From Mesonia mobilis DSM 19841 (GTDB taxonomy: Bacteria; Bacteroidota; Bacteroidia; Flavobacteriales; Flavobacteriaceae), in assembly GCF_000423405.1 (NCBI RefSeq), contig NZ_AUHX01000005.1:124001-188000 (forward strand): DNA of 64,000 nt, read 5' to 3'. Numbering within the stretch: the stretch's first letter is position 1; each line of letters begins with the position of its first letter. Position numbers and translations under genes: made by a program. The notes under the pieces are model-generated. The model saw only the letters and a list, made by a program, of their open reading frames with translations, did no database searches and was not told the origin of the DNA. This document shows, one piece after another, positions 1-9,552 of this stretch.

Positions 1-3
1 TTT

Positions 4-1491
4 ATGCGCATACCAACCAAAATTTGGTTTCAAAGTCTTTCCGTAGGAGTTTTTATCTTTTGTTTAAATTCCTGCGGAATCACTTATAACGATCGTTCTT
101 ACGAATTTCAAAATGAGGTTTATTATCGAAATTTCGGGAAAGCGGCCACATTGATCGAAGACAATAAATTTCTTTCTATAAAAAGAAACCGCCTACTCTA
201 CCTGATGGAAAAGGGAAAAGTAGAACATATGAACGGTAATTATAAAGAAAGTAATCATCTCTTCGAAGAAGCCTATATTTTAATTGACGACAGAATTAAC
301 ACCAATGCCGGCCAGGCAGTTGCAGCCAAACTCACCAACCCAATGGCAGCGCCTTATAAAGGTGAAGATTTTGAAAAAGTAATGATTCATTACTATATGG
401 CGCTCAATTATTTTCAATTAGGAATGCCTAATGAAGCTTTGGTGGAAGCAAAACGTATCAATATTAAACTGCTTGAACTCAACCAAAAATATAAGAAGAA
501 CAAAAATAAATATACCGAAGACGCTTTTGCGCAAATACTTCAAGGACTTTTATATGAAGCGACCGGCGATATTAATAATGCTTTTATCGCTTACCGTAAT
601 GCTGAAAAATTATATGCTGGAAACGATAATTCTTATTACGGAGTGCAAATTCCGCTTCAATTACAAAAAGATTTAGTTAGAACTGCTAAACAATTAGGTT
701 TTACACAAGAATACCAAACCTATAGCAAACAATTTAATTTAACTGCGGAAGAAATTACTTCGCATCCTGCCGAAGCAGTTATTTTCTGGGAAAACGGTTT
801 AGGACCTGCAAAAGATCAAACTCAAATTACTGCGGTAGATGGAGCTTTTGTAGCGGTCGATGATGCTGAAAATTCAATTTTTATTCCCATCCCACCGGGA
901 ACAAATTTGGGTATAACTTCTATTGCCATCCCAAAATATGTACAACGAGAAAGTTTTTATAAAGGTGCTCGATTAAAGTTTAATAACCAACAAACCAACT
1001 TTCAGTTAGTAGAAGATTTTTATCCTATTGCAAAGCAAACTTTGCACGATAGAATGTTACGAGAAGCGGTAGATATTGCTTTACGACTCGGCGCAAAAAA
1101 AGCTACCAGCGCAGGTTTAGGTGCGATTGCAAAAGAACTTTTAGGCGATGATGCAGAAGGTATCGTTAAAGCCGGAGCAGATATTGCCGGTGCCGCCACC
1201 GAAAAAGCAGATACGCGAAATTGGCAAACTTTACCGGCAACGATTAGTTATGCGCGAGTTCCTTTAACTGAAAAGGAAAACAATACTTTTATTATTGAAA
1301 AATACGGAATGGCTACCGATAGTGATACTATTTCAATTCCGTATAAAAAAGGTTTGCAACTCGTAAGTTATTTTGATGTAGGAAAAGCAACAATGAATTA
1401 TGTAAAACCTCAATTTAAAGTTCAACAAGATGAAGTTGAAAAGAAAGCGGTAACAGCCAAAGATTCTACTTCAACACAAAAAATTAAATAA
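4..1491 (+). CDS. COG3014-like outer-envelope lipoprotein
   Basis: A 495-residue predicted lipoprotein. The start at base 4 gives a clean signal peptide ending in a lipobox (LNSC, Cys at about residue 24), so I keep it although it lies at the window edge. Residues 60-240 look like helical TPR-type repeats (alternating Ala/Leu/Tyr-rich helices); residues 250-460 are more beta-rich. The overall shape resembles the COG3014 family of uncharacterised lipoproteins with TPR-like repeats, but this is a pattern-level match. The next gene starts 2 bases after the stop, so the two are probably cotranscribed. Function is unknown; an envelope role is inferred only from the signal. Confidence 0.8.
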   Translation: MRIPTKIWFQSLSVGVFIFCLNSCGITYNDRSYEFQNEVYYRNFGKAATLIEDNKFLSIKRNRLLYLMEKGKVEHMNGNYKESNHLFEEAYILIDDRINTNAGQAVAAKLTNPMAAPYKGEDFEKVMIHYYMALNYFQLGMPNEALVEAKRINIKLLELNQKYKKNKNKYTEDAFAQILQGLLYEATGDINNAFIAYRNAEKLYAGNDNSYYGVQIPLQLQKDLVRTAKQLGFTQEYQTYSKQFNLTAEEITSHPAEAVIFWENGLGPAKDQTQITAVDGAFVAVDDAENSIFIPIPPGTNLGITSIAIPKYVQRESFYKGARLKFNNQQTNFQLVEDFYPIAKQTLHDRMLREAVDIALRLGAKKATSAGLGAIAKELLGDDAEGIVKAGADIAGAATEKADTRNWQTLPATISYARVPLTEKENNTFIIEKYGMATDSDTISIPYKKGLQLVSYFDVGKATMNYVKPQFKVQQDEVEKKAVTAKDSTSTQKIK

Positions 1492-1493
1492 GT

Positions 1494-1886
1494 ATGAAGT
1501 TAAAATTACGCGATTTATTGATGGTAAGCGCCATTTTATTCTTAGGGTTTATCGCTTATTCTAATTTTAGTACGCTTGCTAAAAACTGGACTTCTACCAA
1601 CTGCTACAAAAACATTCAGTATCGATTAGTGCAAGACGGTAAAAAAGGTAAGCGTTTTCGTTGGAAACTTCAGTTTAAAAATAATTATCATCAATTAGTG
1701 ACCTTTAATTACGGAATTACTGAAGAAGAAAATAACTTCTTAACCAACCAACGTAAAACATTACAGGCTCACCAAACGAGTGAACCTGTAGAGATTTATA
1801 CCGATCAGCAAAAATTTTATGTATTGGTAGACGGCTTAAGTTTTGAAGTTAGCGGCCATCCGACCGAACCTTGTGATACCGAATAA
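1494..1886 (+). CDS. Small membrane-anchored protein of unknown function
   Basis: A 130-residue protein with one N-terminal hydrophobic segment (about residues 7-26) followed by a basic, aromatic soluble domain with two cysteines (about residues 37 and 127) that could form an extracytoplasmic disulfide. It starts 2 bases after the upstream lipoprotein gene and is likely its partner. Its stop lies 2 bases from the stop of the convergent dsbD; an AT-rich inverted repeat (1883-1905) spans both stops and may be a weak shared terminator. I do not recognise the family. Confidence 0.75.
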   Translation: MKLKLRDLLMVSAILFLGFIAYSNFSTLAKNWTSTNCYKNIQYRLVQDGKKGKRFRWKLQFKNNYHQLVTFNYGITEEENNFLTNQRKTLQAHQTSEPVEIYTDQQKFYVLVDGLSFEVSGHPTEPCDTE

Positions 1887-1888
1887 AT

Positions 1889-3931
1889 TTAGTTTTTAAA
1901 TTTATCGATTCCTTCTTGTAACCAAGCAGCGTATTCTTCAACATCTGGTGTGTACGCAACAGGTTTATTCAGCATATTTTCTTCGTGATCTAATAAAATG
2001 TAATAAGGTTGAGCATTTACGCCATAATGCTCAATCTGAAAATCGCTCCACTTATTACCAACGGTTCTTATACGTTTTCCGGTGGTTTTGCTGGTATATT
2101 GCTCGTCTTCCGGCAATGCATCTTTCACATCGACATATAATGAAATTAACACCACATCGTTTTTCAATTTTCCTAACACTTGCGGTTCACTCCACACGCG
2201 TTCTTCCATTTTTCTACAATTAGCACATACAAGTCCGGTAAAATCGAGTAAAACCGGTAAATCTTTCTTTTTCGCGTATTTCATTCCTTTATCATAATCT
2301 TTAAACATCACGATATCGTTTGGGCCTAAATAAGCATCTTCAGGAAACTCATCGTTGCTAGCACCGCCAGAACCTAATTTTTTATAACCTACTCCATACG
2401 GAGATTCACTATAATTCATCGGCGGAGTTACACCGCTTAAAATTTTTAATGGCGCGCCCCAAAGTCCGGGAATTAAATAAACCGTAAACGCTAAGGTTAA
2501 TAAACCTAATAAAAGTCTTCCGACAGAGATATGTGGTAATTCAGAATCGTGCGGAAGTTTCATTTTTCCGAAGAGATAATACGCTAAAGTTCCGAAAATA
2601 GCGATCCAAATTGCTAAGAAAATCTCTCTTTCTAAAACGTGAGTTTGCAAAATAAGATCGGCATTCGATAAGAATTTAAAAGCTAAGGCCAATTCTAAAA
2701 ATCCTAAAAATACTTTCACGGTATTTAACCAACCTCCGGAACGCGGTAAACTATTCATCCAAGCCGGGAATAAAGCAAATAAACCAAACGGAATAGCAAT
2801 CGCTAACGAGAAACCAAGCATCCCGATCACCGGTGCTAAACCACCTTTTGAAGCAGCTTGAACCAGTAACGTCCCTACAATCGGACCAGTACAACTAAAC
2901 GATACGATCGCTAAGGCTAACGCCATAAAGAAAATACCGACAACACCACCACGATCGGCTTGGCGATCTACTTTATTAGCCCAAGAATTAGGCAACATAA
3001 TTTCGAATGCTCCTAAAAATGAAATTGCAAAAATGACTAATAAAATGAAGAAAATAATGTTGAAAGTCGCATTGGTCGATAGCGCGTTTAACGAATCGGC
3101 ACCAAAAATACCTACGACTAACGTCCCTAATAAAACATAAATCACAACGATAAAGAAACCGTATAATAACGCATTTTTAATGCCTTTACTTCTGGTTTTA
3201 CTTTGTTTGGTAAAAAAACCAACCGTCATTGGGATCATTGGGAAAACGCACGGAGTTAACAAGGCTAAAAACCCAGAAAAGAAAGCTAAAAAGAAAATGG
3301 TAAGTGTGCTTTTATCTTCTTCTTCGTCAACATTTTCATCTACATTTTTACCCGATTGCTGAACTTGGCTCGCTTCTGAAACTTCTTCTTTTTCTGCTCC
3401 AGAAGATTTTTCTGCTGTGGCTCCGTAAGCTTGAAATTCATCATAATTTTGAAGGAATTTCACTTCATTCTCTTTCAGATCAAATACCACGTAATACTCT
3501 TCACCAATACAACTTTCTTTACAAACCTGATATTTCAGTTCCATTTTTACAACTGAAAGTTGCTCATCGGTTAAAGTAATGTTTTGTTTAAAAGTAGCTT
3601 CTTCAGCAAAGAAAATTTCATCTACGCCAAAAATTTCACTGTATTCTGTTTCAGATTCACTTTCGGTGGTTTTCCCGTCTAACTCGTAACCATTTCCTTC
3701 CTCTAAATAATTAAACCATAAAGGTAAAGGTCCGCCTTCGGGCGTATCTTGAGAATATACGTGCCAATCTTCTTCAATTTCAGCTTCTAAAATAAATTGG
3801 TAAGAATTATCAGATTTTTTTTCGATGCTTCCACTCCATTCTACCGGATTTACGACTTCGGGGGCACCGAATTGAGCTTGTGTAGAAAATGTAAATAAAA
3901 CAAGAAATGCAAGTAAAATACTATTTCTCAT
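1889..3931 (-). CDS. dsbD: Thiol:disulfide interchange protein DsbD
   Basis: Carries reducing power from cytoplasmic thioredoxin across the inner membrane to periplasmic disulfide reductases. The 680-residue product has a signal peptide (ending near residue 20), an N-terminal DsbD-alpha-type beta domain with a Cys pair (C137 and C141), an acidic linker (about 175-207), a multi-span membrane domain with the two expected membrane cysteines (LTPCVFP at C228 and SFSCTGP at C347), and a C-terminal thioredoxin-like domain with CANC (C569/C572). All three cysteine pairs of the electron relay are therefore present. It overlaps the 3' end of tilS by 11 bases, so the pair is cotranscribed. Length and order match Bacteroidota DsbD. 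Confidence 0.95.
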   Translation of the reverse strand: MRNSILLAFLVLFTFSTQAQFGAPEVVNPVEWSGSIEKKSDNSYQFILEAEIEEDWHVYSQDTPEGGPLPLWFNYLEEGNGYELDGKTTESESETEYSEIFGVDEIFFAEEATFKQNITLTDEQLSVVKMELKYQVCKESCIGEEYYVVFDLKENEVKFLQNYDEFQAYGATAEKSSGAEKEEVSEASQVQQSGKNVDENVDEEEDKSTLTIFFLAFFSGFLALLTPCVFPMIPMTVGFFTKQSKTRSKGIKNALLYGFFIVVIYVLLGTLVVGIFGADSLNALSTNATFNIIFFILLVIFAISFLGAFEIMLPNSWANKVDRQADRGGVVGIFFMALALAIVSFSCTGPIVGTLLVQAASKGGLAPVIGMLGFSLAIAIPFGLFALFPAWMNSLPRSGGWLNTVKVFLGFLELALAFKFLSNADLILQTHVLEREIFLAIWIAIFGTLAYYLFGKMKLPHDSELPHISVGRLLLGLLTLAFTVYLIPGLWGAPLKILSGVTPPMNYSESPYGVGYKKLGSGGASNDEFPEDAYLGPNDIVMFKDYDKGMKYAKKKDLPVLLDFTGLVCANCRKMEERVWSEPQVLGKLKNDVVLISLYVDVKDALPEDEQYTSKTTGKRIRTVGNKWSDFQIEHYGVNAQPYYILLDHEENMLNKPVAYTPDVEEYAAWLQEGIDKFKN

Positions 3932-5237
3932 AAGTTAGGGTAAGTTTTAATATAGTTGTTGTGTTCGGTTCAATTTTAAAACGATTATCAGTTCGATAAC
4001 CAACGACCCAGGCAATTTTTTCATCGGAAATTAACACCCAGGTATTTTCTTTTTCTAGCGGCGACAATTTTTCATCTTTTAGAAAGTCGCTCAGCTTCTT
4101 TTTTCCTTTCATCCCAAACGGCTGAAAACGATCTCCCGCTTGCCATTTTCTTAAGGTTAAAGGAAACTTTATTTTTTGCGCGGGAAGATAAGCAATGTTT
4201 TGGCTAAACGCTCCCATTTCGTTAACATTTTCTAGGGAAAGTTGCTTTTGATCCCATTTAATTTCAGCTTGATTTTCTTCAATTTTTATAAGTTGATCTT
4301 CTTGATCTTTAATCGCACTCAAAATCAAAACTTCACGATCTCTTATTAAACGATGGGTTTTAGAGAATACCTGTTTGCCGGTTTGGGCTTCTAAAAGATT
4401 ATAAACATCGTTCCATTCGGTAAATCCAAATGAATTTAATAACTGAAATAAAACTGCTTTCGTATGTGGTGTTTGCTTTAAATCTTGAACGTTTAAAAAA
4501 TATTTCCCGTTTATTTCTTCCACCAATCGGCTAAACAAGATCGTCGTGTAATCTTCTAACAAATTTGCCGCGTCTTGTAAATTTTGCTGTGTTTGCTGAA
4601 AACTTTCCAACAAATTAGGATTTTCTTCTGTTAACTGTGGAATGATATGATGCCGAATTTCATTGCGTACATATTTATCGGAAGCATTCGAGCTGTCTTC
4701 TCGCCATTCGATTTTTTGCTCTTTCGCGTACTGCTGAATTTGCTCCCGACTAAACGACAATAACGGACGTACAATTTTACCATTTTGTTGCGGAATCCCT
4801 GTTAAACCGTTTAAACCCGTGCCACGAGTCGTATTGATTAAATACGTTTCTAGGCTATCGTTTGCATGATGCGCCGTTAAAATATAATTGAATTGGTGTT
4901 TTTCAGCTAACTCTTCAAACCAACGGTAGCGCAATTCTCGCGCGGCTAATTGAGTTGAAAGTTGATAATCTTTAGCGTATAATTCGGTTTGAAATGATTG
5001 CGTAAACACTTCAACTTGTAATTGTTCAGCTAAATCTTTTATAAACACTTCATCTTGTTCACTTTCTTCACCGCGAAGGTTAAAGTTACAATGCGCTAAA
5101 CTAAAATTAATTCTGGATGCTTTACATAAATGAGCTAACACTACACTGTCAATCCCACCGCTAATGGTTAACAAACATTTTCCTTGAAGTAAAAACGGAA
5201 ACTTAGCCTTAATATGTTGCTGAAATTCTTGAAGCAT
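3921..5237 (-). CDS. tilS: tRNA(Ile)-lysidine synthase
   Basis: Modifies C34 of the CAU-anticodon tRNA-Ile to lysidine so that it reads AUA; ATP and lysine are substrates. The 438-residue product has the N-terminal PP-loop SGGIDS at residues 26-31, the ATP-pyrophosphatase fold to about 220, and the TilS-type C-terminal domain, where the RFQPFGMKGKKKLSDFLKD-type segment is characteristic. It is upstream of dsbD and overlaps it by 11 bases. Upstream lie two hairpins of an interspersed repeat (5317-5395) between this gene and pabB. Confidence 0.95.
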   Translation of the reverse strand: MLQEFQQHIKAKFPFLLQGKCLLTISGGIDSVVLAHLCKASRINFSLAHCNFNLRGEESEQDEVFIKDLAEQLQVEVFTQSFQTELYAKDYQLSTQLAARELRYRWFEELAEKHQFNYILTAHHANDSLETYLINTTRGTGLNGLTGIPQQNGKIVRPLLSFSREQIQQYAKEQKIEWREDSSNASDKYVRNEIRHHIIPQLTEENPNLLESFQQTQQNLQDAANLLEDYTTILFSRLVEEINGKYFLNVQDLKQTPHTKAVLFQLLNSFGFTEWNDVYNLLEAQTGKQVFSKTHRLIRDREVLILSAIKDQEDQLIKIEENQAEIKWDQKQLSLENVNEMGAFSQNIAYLPAQKIKFPLTLRKWQAGDRFQPFGMKGKKKLSDFLKDEKLSPLEKENTWVLISDEKIAWVVGYRTDNRFKIEPNTTTILKLTLTYEK

Positions 5238-5316
5238 CTTGCCCTCAAAGATAGCAAGTTCTTAACGATAATTAAGTAACTTAAATTACAGAATTAGGAA
5301 TTGATATTTTATTAAT

Positions 5317-5395
5317 CCTGCAAGGTCTTTTTTTGACCTTGTAGGTATATTTTTTAAATCGTTTAAAACCTACAAGGTTTTGAAAACCTTGCAGG
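5317..5395. repeat. Pair of facing palindromic repeats (CCTACAAGGT family)
   Basis: Two near-perfect hairpins: 5317-5345 (CCTGCAAGGTC, T-rich loop, GACCTTGTAGG) and 5369-5395 (CCTACAAGGTTTT, one G, AAAACCTTGCAGG). Their stems share one core, so each arm can also pair with the other hairpin. This looks like a REP-like interspersed element placed between pabB and tilS. Because both neighbours are on the minus strand it may also attenuate or stabilise the pabB transcript end. Confidence 0.75.
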
Positions 5396-5404
5396 AAGTT
5401 TACA

Positions 5405-6700
5405 TTATTTTTCTAACACCCGATGCATTGCGGCGGCTTTGGTTAGGCATTCTTCATATTCTTTTTCAGGATCAGATTTGGCGGTAATTGCGCTTCCGAC
5501 GGAAAAAGAAAGGTATTTATTTGTAGAATTATATAAAATACTTCGAATAATGACATTAAAATCGAAATCGCCTTGCGGACTCATATAACCCACGCAACCA
5601 CTGTATAAACCGCGTTTTGTGGCTTCGAGTTCTTCAATAATTTTCATCGCTGAAATTTTTGGAGCTCCCGTCATACTTCCCATCGGGAAAGTGCTTCGTA
5701 ATACTTCAACCGGCGGAATGCCTTCAGCTACTTCTGCAGTAACGGTTGAAATTAGTTGATGCACTTGCTGAAAACTATACAATTTACAAAGTTCTTCTAC
5801 TTCAACACTTCCTTTTTTAGCTGTTCTGGACAAATCGTTACGCACCAAATCGACGATCATCACATTTTCTGAAATTTCTTTAGGATCGTTTTTTAAACTT
5901 TCTTTTAAAGCTTCATCTTCCGCAGGATCTTGTAAACGCTTGGCGGTACCTTTAATAGGCTGAGAAATAACTTTACTTCCGGTTTTCTTTAAGTAACGTT
6001 CAGGACTGGCCGAAAGCAAATGAAATTCTTCTAATTTTACATAAGCAGCAAATGGCGGTTTTGAGATCGTATTAAGATCAAAATAGGTGAATAATGGTTG
6101 AAGTAGAAATTTTTCAGCATAAAATTCTTGACAAAAATTAGCTTCATAAATATCGCCTCGATGAATATGCACTAACATTTTTTCAACTCTTGCTATATAT
6201 TCATCTTTAGTTAATCTAGCGTTTATAGTTGCTGAAGTATTTTCTTTTTCAGTTTGATAAATTGTAGAAGTGTTTAAAATGTCTTGCCAGTCTTCTTCCA
6301 ATTCGTCATCGACCATCCCGAGATAATGCATTTCAACCTCGTCTTTTTTCAATAAAAAGATTTTTTTAGGTTGAAAAAAATAAAGATCAGGAAAACTTAA
6401 TCCGTCAAAATTTTTAGAAGATAATGCTTCTACATCATTTTTGAGATCGTAAGTCAAATAACCAAAAATCCAGTCTTTGGTGGTTTGCTGGTATTCTTGT
6501 AGTTTGTCGAATGCGTTAACATAATCGGTTTTTAAAGCTGTAAACGCTTCCACCGCCAAAATTGCCTCATATTCTACACTTGAAAATTCATAGCTATTCG
6601 AATCTAACCAAACGACTTCTTCAAATTGATTTGCCCATTTAAATAGTTGATTTTTGAATTTTTCTGTAAGTGAAAAAGAGATTTTTTTTTGGGTACGCAT
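5405..6700 (-). CDS. pabB: Aminodeoxychorismate synthase component I
   Basis: Converts chorismate and ammonia/glutamine to 4-amino-4-deoxychorismate for folate synthesis. The 431-residue product covers the chorismate-binding (TrpE-like) fold; visible motifs are PIKGTAKR, VMIVDLVRNDLSR and GSMTGAPK followed by RGLYSGCVGY. The Lys in PIKGT is typical of PabB, whereas anthranilate synthases have PIAGT, so I call PabB rather than TrpE. The N-terminal domain is shorter than in E. coli PabB, as is common in this phylum. No glutaminase subunit is next to it. Confidence 0.88.
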   Translation of the reverse strand: MRTQKKISFSLTEKFKNQLFKWANQFEEVVWLDSNSYEFSSVEYEAILAVEAFTALKTDYVNAFDKLQEYQQTTKDWIFGYLTYDLKNDVEALSSKNFDGLSFPDLYFFQPKKIFLLKKDEVEMHYLGMVDDELEEDWQDILNTSTIYQTEKENTSATINARLTKDEYIARVEKMLVHIHRGDIYEANFCQEFYAEKFLLQPLFTYFDLNTISKPPFAAYVKLEEFHLLSASPERYLKKTGSKVISQPIKGTAKRLQDPAEDEALKESLKNDPKEISENVMIVDLVRNDLSRTAKKGSVEVEELCKLYSFQQVHQLISTVTAEVAEGIPPVEVLRSTFPMGSMTGAPKISAMKIIEELEATKRGLYSGCVGYMSPQGDFDFNVIIRSILYNSTNKYLSFSVGSAITAKSDPEKEYEECLTKAAAMHRVLEK

Positions 6701-6753
6701 TTTTTAGTTAGGAGTGGTTAGTTAGCAGTGTTTAGTTGGCAGTGTTCAGTATT

Positions 6754-6796
6754 CAGTTGGCAGTTGGCAGTTGGCAGTTGGCAGTTGGCAGTTGGC
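6754..6796. repeat. Heptanucleotide microsatellite (CAGTTGG)6
   Basis: Six tandem perfect copies of the 7-mer CAGTTGG, preceded by diverged copies back to about 6720 (such as TTAGTTGGCAGTG). It lies between the FMN reductase stop and the pabB start, so on the minus strand it sits just upstream of pabB. The same words occur in the large repeat blocks at 19.2-19.9 and 39.3-40.6 kb. Confidence 0.9.
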
Positions 6797-6826
6797 AAAA
6801 ATCTAAATTATTAATAAATTAAAAAT

Positions 6827-7369
6827 TTATTCTTTCAATTCTTGTTCAAAATTTGAAACCACATCATTTAGACCGAGTAGTAAAATTTCGTCGGTGATTT
6901 TATGATTTTCAACATCAAAATTTTCATTGAACGAAGGCAGACTAAAACTCTCAACGACTTCTGCACCGAAGCGTGGTAAAACATTTTTATAGTATTCTAA
7001 AGAAGATGCCGCGCCGCGTTTTCCGGGAGAAGTACTCATTAACAATACTTTTTTGTCTTGTAGAAACTTGAGCTCCATTCGGGAAAGCCAATCGGTTATG
7101 TTTTTGAAGTAAGCTGAAGGTCCGCCATTATGTTCGTTTACCGCGATCACTAAAGCATCAACTTCTTTTATAAGCATTTTTAAAACCTGAATATCTGCCG
7201 GATATCCTTTTTCATTTTCGTGATCTACACCAAACATCGGAAACTCATAATCGTTAAGCTCTAAGACTTTTACTTCGTGATTTTCGATGCGTCCCACTAC
7301 ATAATTCAACAACTTTTTATTGATCGAGTTTTTACTGTTAGAACCGGCAAAGGCAAGTATTTTTTTCAT
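6827..7369 (-). CDS. NADPH-dependent FMN reductase family protein
   Basis: A 180-residue flavodoxin-like oxidoreductase. The N-terminal segment LAFAGSNSKNSINKKLL is the phosphate-binding loop of this family; the mid-protein segment with EHNGGPSAYFKN is the usual flavin-contacting loop, followed by LLMSTSPGKRGA. Members reduce FMN, quinones or azo compounds with NAD(P)H; the physiological substrate here is unknown. It is transcribed alone, upstream of the heptamer repeat and pabB, and follows the terminator of lpd. Confidence 0.85.
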   Translation of the reverse strand: MKKILAFAGSNSKNSINKKLLNYVVGRIENHEVKVLELNDYEFPMFGVDHENEKGYPADIQVLKMLIKEVDALVIAVNEHNGGPSAYFKNITDWLSRMELKFLQDKKVLLMSTSPGKRGAASSLEYYKNVLPRFGAEVVESFSLPSFNENFDVENHKITDEILLLGLNDVVSNFEQELKE

Positions 7370-7383
7370 CTTACTTTAAAATT

Positions 7384-7420
7384 AAAAACCTCACGAATTT
7401 ATAAAATTGTGAGGTTTTTT
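7384..7420 (-). terminator. Rho-independent terminator of lpd
   Basis: An 11-bp stem (AAAAACCTCAC / GTGAGGTTTTT) with a 14-base AT-rich loop, flanked by T runs on both strands. It lies directly after the lpd stop on the minus strand and before the FMN reductase start. Confidence 0.85.
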
Positions 7421-7441
7421 ATCATGCTTATTTACTTTTTC

Positions 7442-8842
7442 TTAAGTATGCAAAGGTCTATCTTCTGTTGCAGCTAAAGCAGCTTCTTTCACAGCTTCAG
7501 AATAGGTTGGGTGTGCGTGACTCATACGAGCGATATCTTCTGCACTTGCTCTAAACTCCATCGCTGTAACCGCTTCAGCAATTAAATCTGCTGCACGAGC
7601 TCCTACGATATGAACACCAAGAACTTCATCTGTTTCTTTATCTGATAAAATCTTTACAAAACCGTCGGTATCGCCACTTGCACGAGAACGACCTAAAGCT
7701 CTCATCGGGAATTGCCCACTCTTATATTCAACTTTATCTTCTTTTAATTGCTCTTCAGTTTTACCAACAGAAGCAACTTCTGGCCAAGTGTAAACTACTC
7801 CAGGAATTAAATTATAATCGATATGTGGTTTTTGACCGGCAATTGTTTCAGCAACAAAAACACCTTCTTCTTCGGCTTTATGCGCTAACATGGCTCCTTT
7901 TACCACATCACCGATTGCGTAAATATTATCGGCAGAAGTTTTTAAGTGCTTGTCTACTTCTACTTGTCCGCGATCATTCATTTTCACGCCGGCAGCTTCA
8001 GCATTTAACCCATCGGTAAATGGCTTTCTTCCTACAGAAACTAAACAATAGTCGCCTTTAAATTCTACTTCTTTATCTTTTTTATCGGTCGCTTTGATCA
8101 CCACCTCGTCACCGGTATTTTCAACAGAAGTAACTTTGTGAGAAACTGCAAAATTAACTTTTTGCTTTTTCATCACTTTGGTTAACTCTTTACTTTGCGC
8201 TTTATCCATCGTTGGGATAATACGATCTAAGTATTCTACTACGGTAACCTCTGCTCCTAATCTTTTATAAACTTGACCAAGCTCTAAACCAATAACTCCA
8301 CCACCAATAATCACTAAGTGTTTTGGTACTTCTTTAAGTTTTAAAGCTTCGGTAGAAGTGATGATTCTTTCTTTATCGATATCGATAAACGGAAGACTCG
8401 CCGGTTTACTACCCGTAGCAATAATGGTATGTTTTGCTTCGATCGTAACTGTTTCTTCACCTTCGATCTTAATGTGTGTTTTATCTTCAAAAGAACCAAC
8501 CCCTTGATAAGAATCGATTTTATTTTTATCCATTAAAAAATCGATCCCTTTCGTAGTTTGTTCAACCACAGAAGCTTTACGCTCCATCATTTTTTCAAGG
8601 TTCAATTTAATATCGCCAGTAAGTTCTATACCGTGTTCTTCAAAATGCTTTACTGCATCTTCGTAGTGGTGAGAAGAATCTAATAAAGCTTTAGACGGGA
8701 TACAGCCTACATTTAGACAAGTACCTCCTTTGGTTGAATATTTTTCTATGATTGCGGTTTTCATCCCAAGTTGCGCGCAACGAATAGCGGCTACGTAACC
8801 TCCGGGACCAGAACCAATGACTGCAACGTCGTAAGTGCTCAT
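7442..8842 (-). CDS. lpdA: Dihydrolipoyl dehydrogenase (E3)
   Basis: Reoxidises dihydrolipoamide of 2-oxoacid dehydrogenase complexes using NAD+. The 466-residue product has an N-terminal FAD-binding GSGPGGYVAA, the redox-active disulfide GGTCLNVGCIPSK (about residues 40-52), an NAD-binding GGGVIGLELG, a second FAD contact with YAIGDV, and the C-terminal catalytic HAHPTYSEA. Full length. It is a single-gene unit with its own terminator; the E1 gene at 48.1 kb is a plausible partner enzyme but is far away. Confidence 0.97.
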   Translation of the reverse strand: MSTYDVAVIGSGPGGYVAAIRCAQLGMKTAIIEKYSTKGGTCLNVGCIPSKALLDSSHHYEDAVKHFEEHGIELTGDIKLNLEKMMERKASVVEQTTKGIDFLMDKNKIDSYQGVGSFEDKTHIKIEGEETVTIEAKHTIIATGSKPASLPFIDIDKERIITSTEALKLKEVPKHLVIIGGGVIGLELGQVYKRLGAEVTVVEYLDRIIPTMDKAQSKELTKVMKKQKVNFAVSHKVTSVENTGDEVVIKATDKKDKEVEFKGDYCLVSVGRKPFTDGLNAEAAGVKMNDRGQVEVDKHLKTSADNIYAIGDVVKGAMLAHKAEEEGVFVAETIAGQKPHIDYNLIPGVVYTWPEVASVGKTEEQLKEDKVEYKSGQFPMRALGRSRASGDTDGFVKILSDKETDEVLGVHIVGARAADLIAEAVTAMEFRASAEDIARMSHAHPTYSEAVKEAALAATEDRPLHT

Positions 8843-8931
8843 AATTTAGTTTTGTTGATTTTTAAAACGATAACAAAAATACGATAAGTAATTCAATCAA
8901 CAAGATTTAGAAGGCAAAAAGCGGTTATAAA

Positions 8932-9393
8932 TTACAAAAGCGAAATCGATGTATTATTTTTCACCTGATTGATCATAAATGTGCTTTGTGTACTTGCAAT
9001 TACTTTAATGGTCGTGAGTTTATTAATTAGAAAACTTCGGTATTCTTTCATATTACTCACATAAATTTTTAAAATATAATCGTAATCACCGCTAACATGA
9101 ATACATTCTAAAACTTCATCGAGCTTTAAAATTTCTTTTTCGAATTTGGTGATATGCTCTTTGTTATGCTGAATTAATTTTACGTGACAAAAGACTAAAA
9201 AGTTCTTATTGATCTTTTCTGTATCGATCAACGCTACATATTTTGAGATCACTTCTTCCCGCTCTAATCTTTTGATCCGTTCGTGAATCGCGGTATTTGA
9301 CATCTCTAACCGAAAGGCAATTTCTTTGGTCGTAAGTTTTGCATTTTGTTGAAGGATATTCAGAAGTTTTTTATCGATTTCATCCAATTTCAT
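8932..9393 (-). CDS. Lrp/AsnC-family transcriptional regulator
   Basis: A 153-residue protein with an N-terminal winged HTH beginning LDEIDKKLLNILQQNAKLTTKEIA (quoted in part: LDEIDKKLLNIL) and a C-terminal RAM ligand-binding domain (about 65-145) with a GDYDYILK-type turn. It is divergent from the PLP enzyme starting at 9553, which is the usual arrangement for an amino-acid-responsive local regulator. I infer that it controls that gene in response to methionine, cysteine or a related amino acid. Confidence 0.92.
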   Translation of the reverse strand: MKLDEIDKKLLNILQQNAKLTTKEIAFRLEMSNTAIHERIKRLEREEVISKYVALIDTEKINKNFLVFCHVKLIQHNKEHITKFEKEILKLDEVLECIHVSGDYDYILKIYVSNMKEYRSFLINKLTTIKVIASTQSTFMINQVKNNTSISLL

Positions 9394-9552
9394 AACGAAA
9401 AATTTTCAGCATTAAAGAATTCAAAAAACAATTTTTAAAATTTAAATCTATAAATATATCTTTTAAATGAATTATTTTCTAAGTTGATTTAAATCTATTG
9501 ATTTTATTTCTGAATTAATTCAATTTTGATAGAAATATTAAAACGAATTCAA

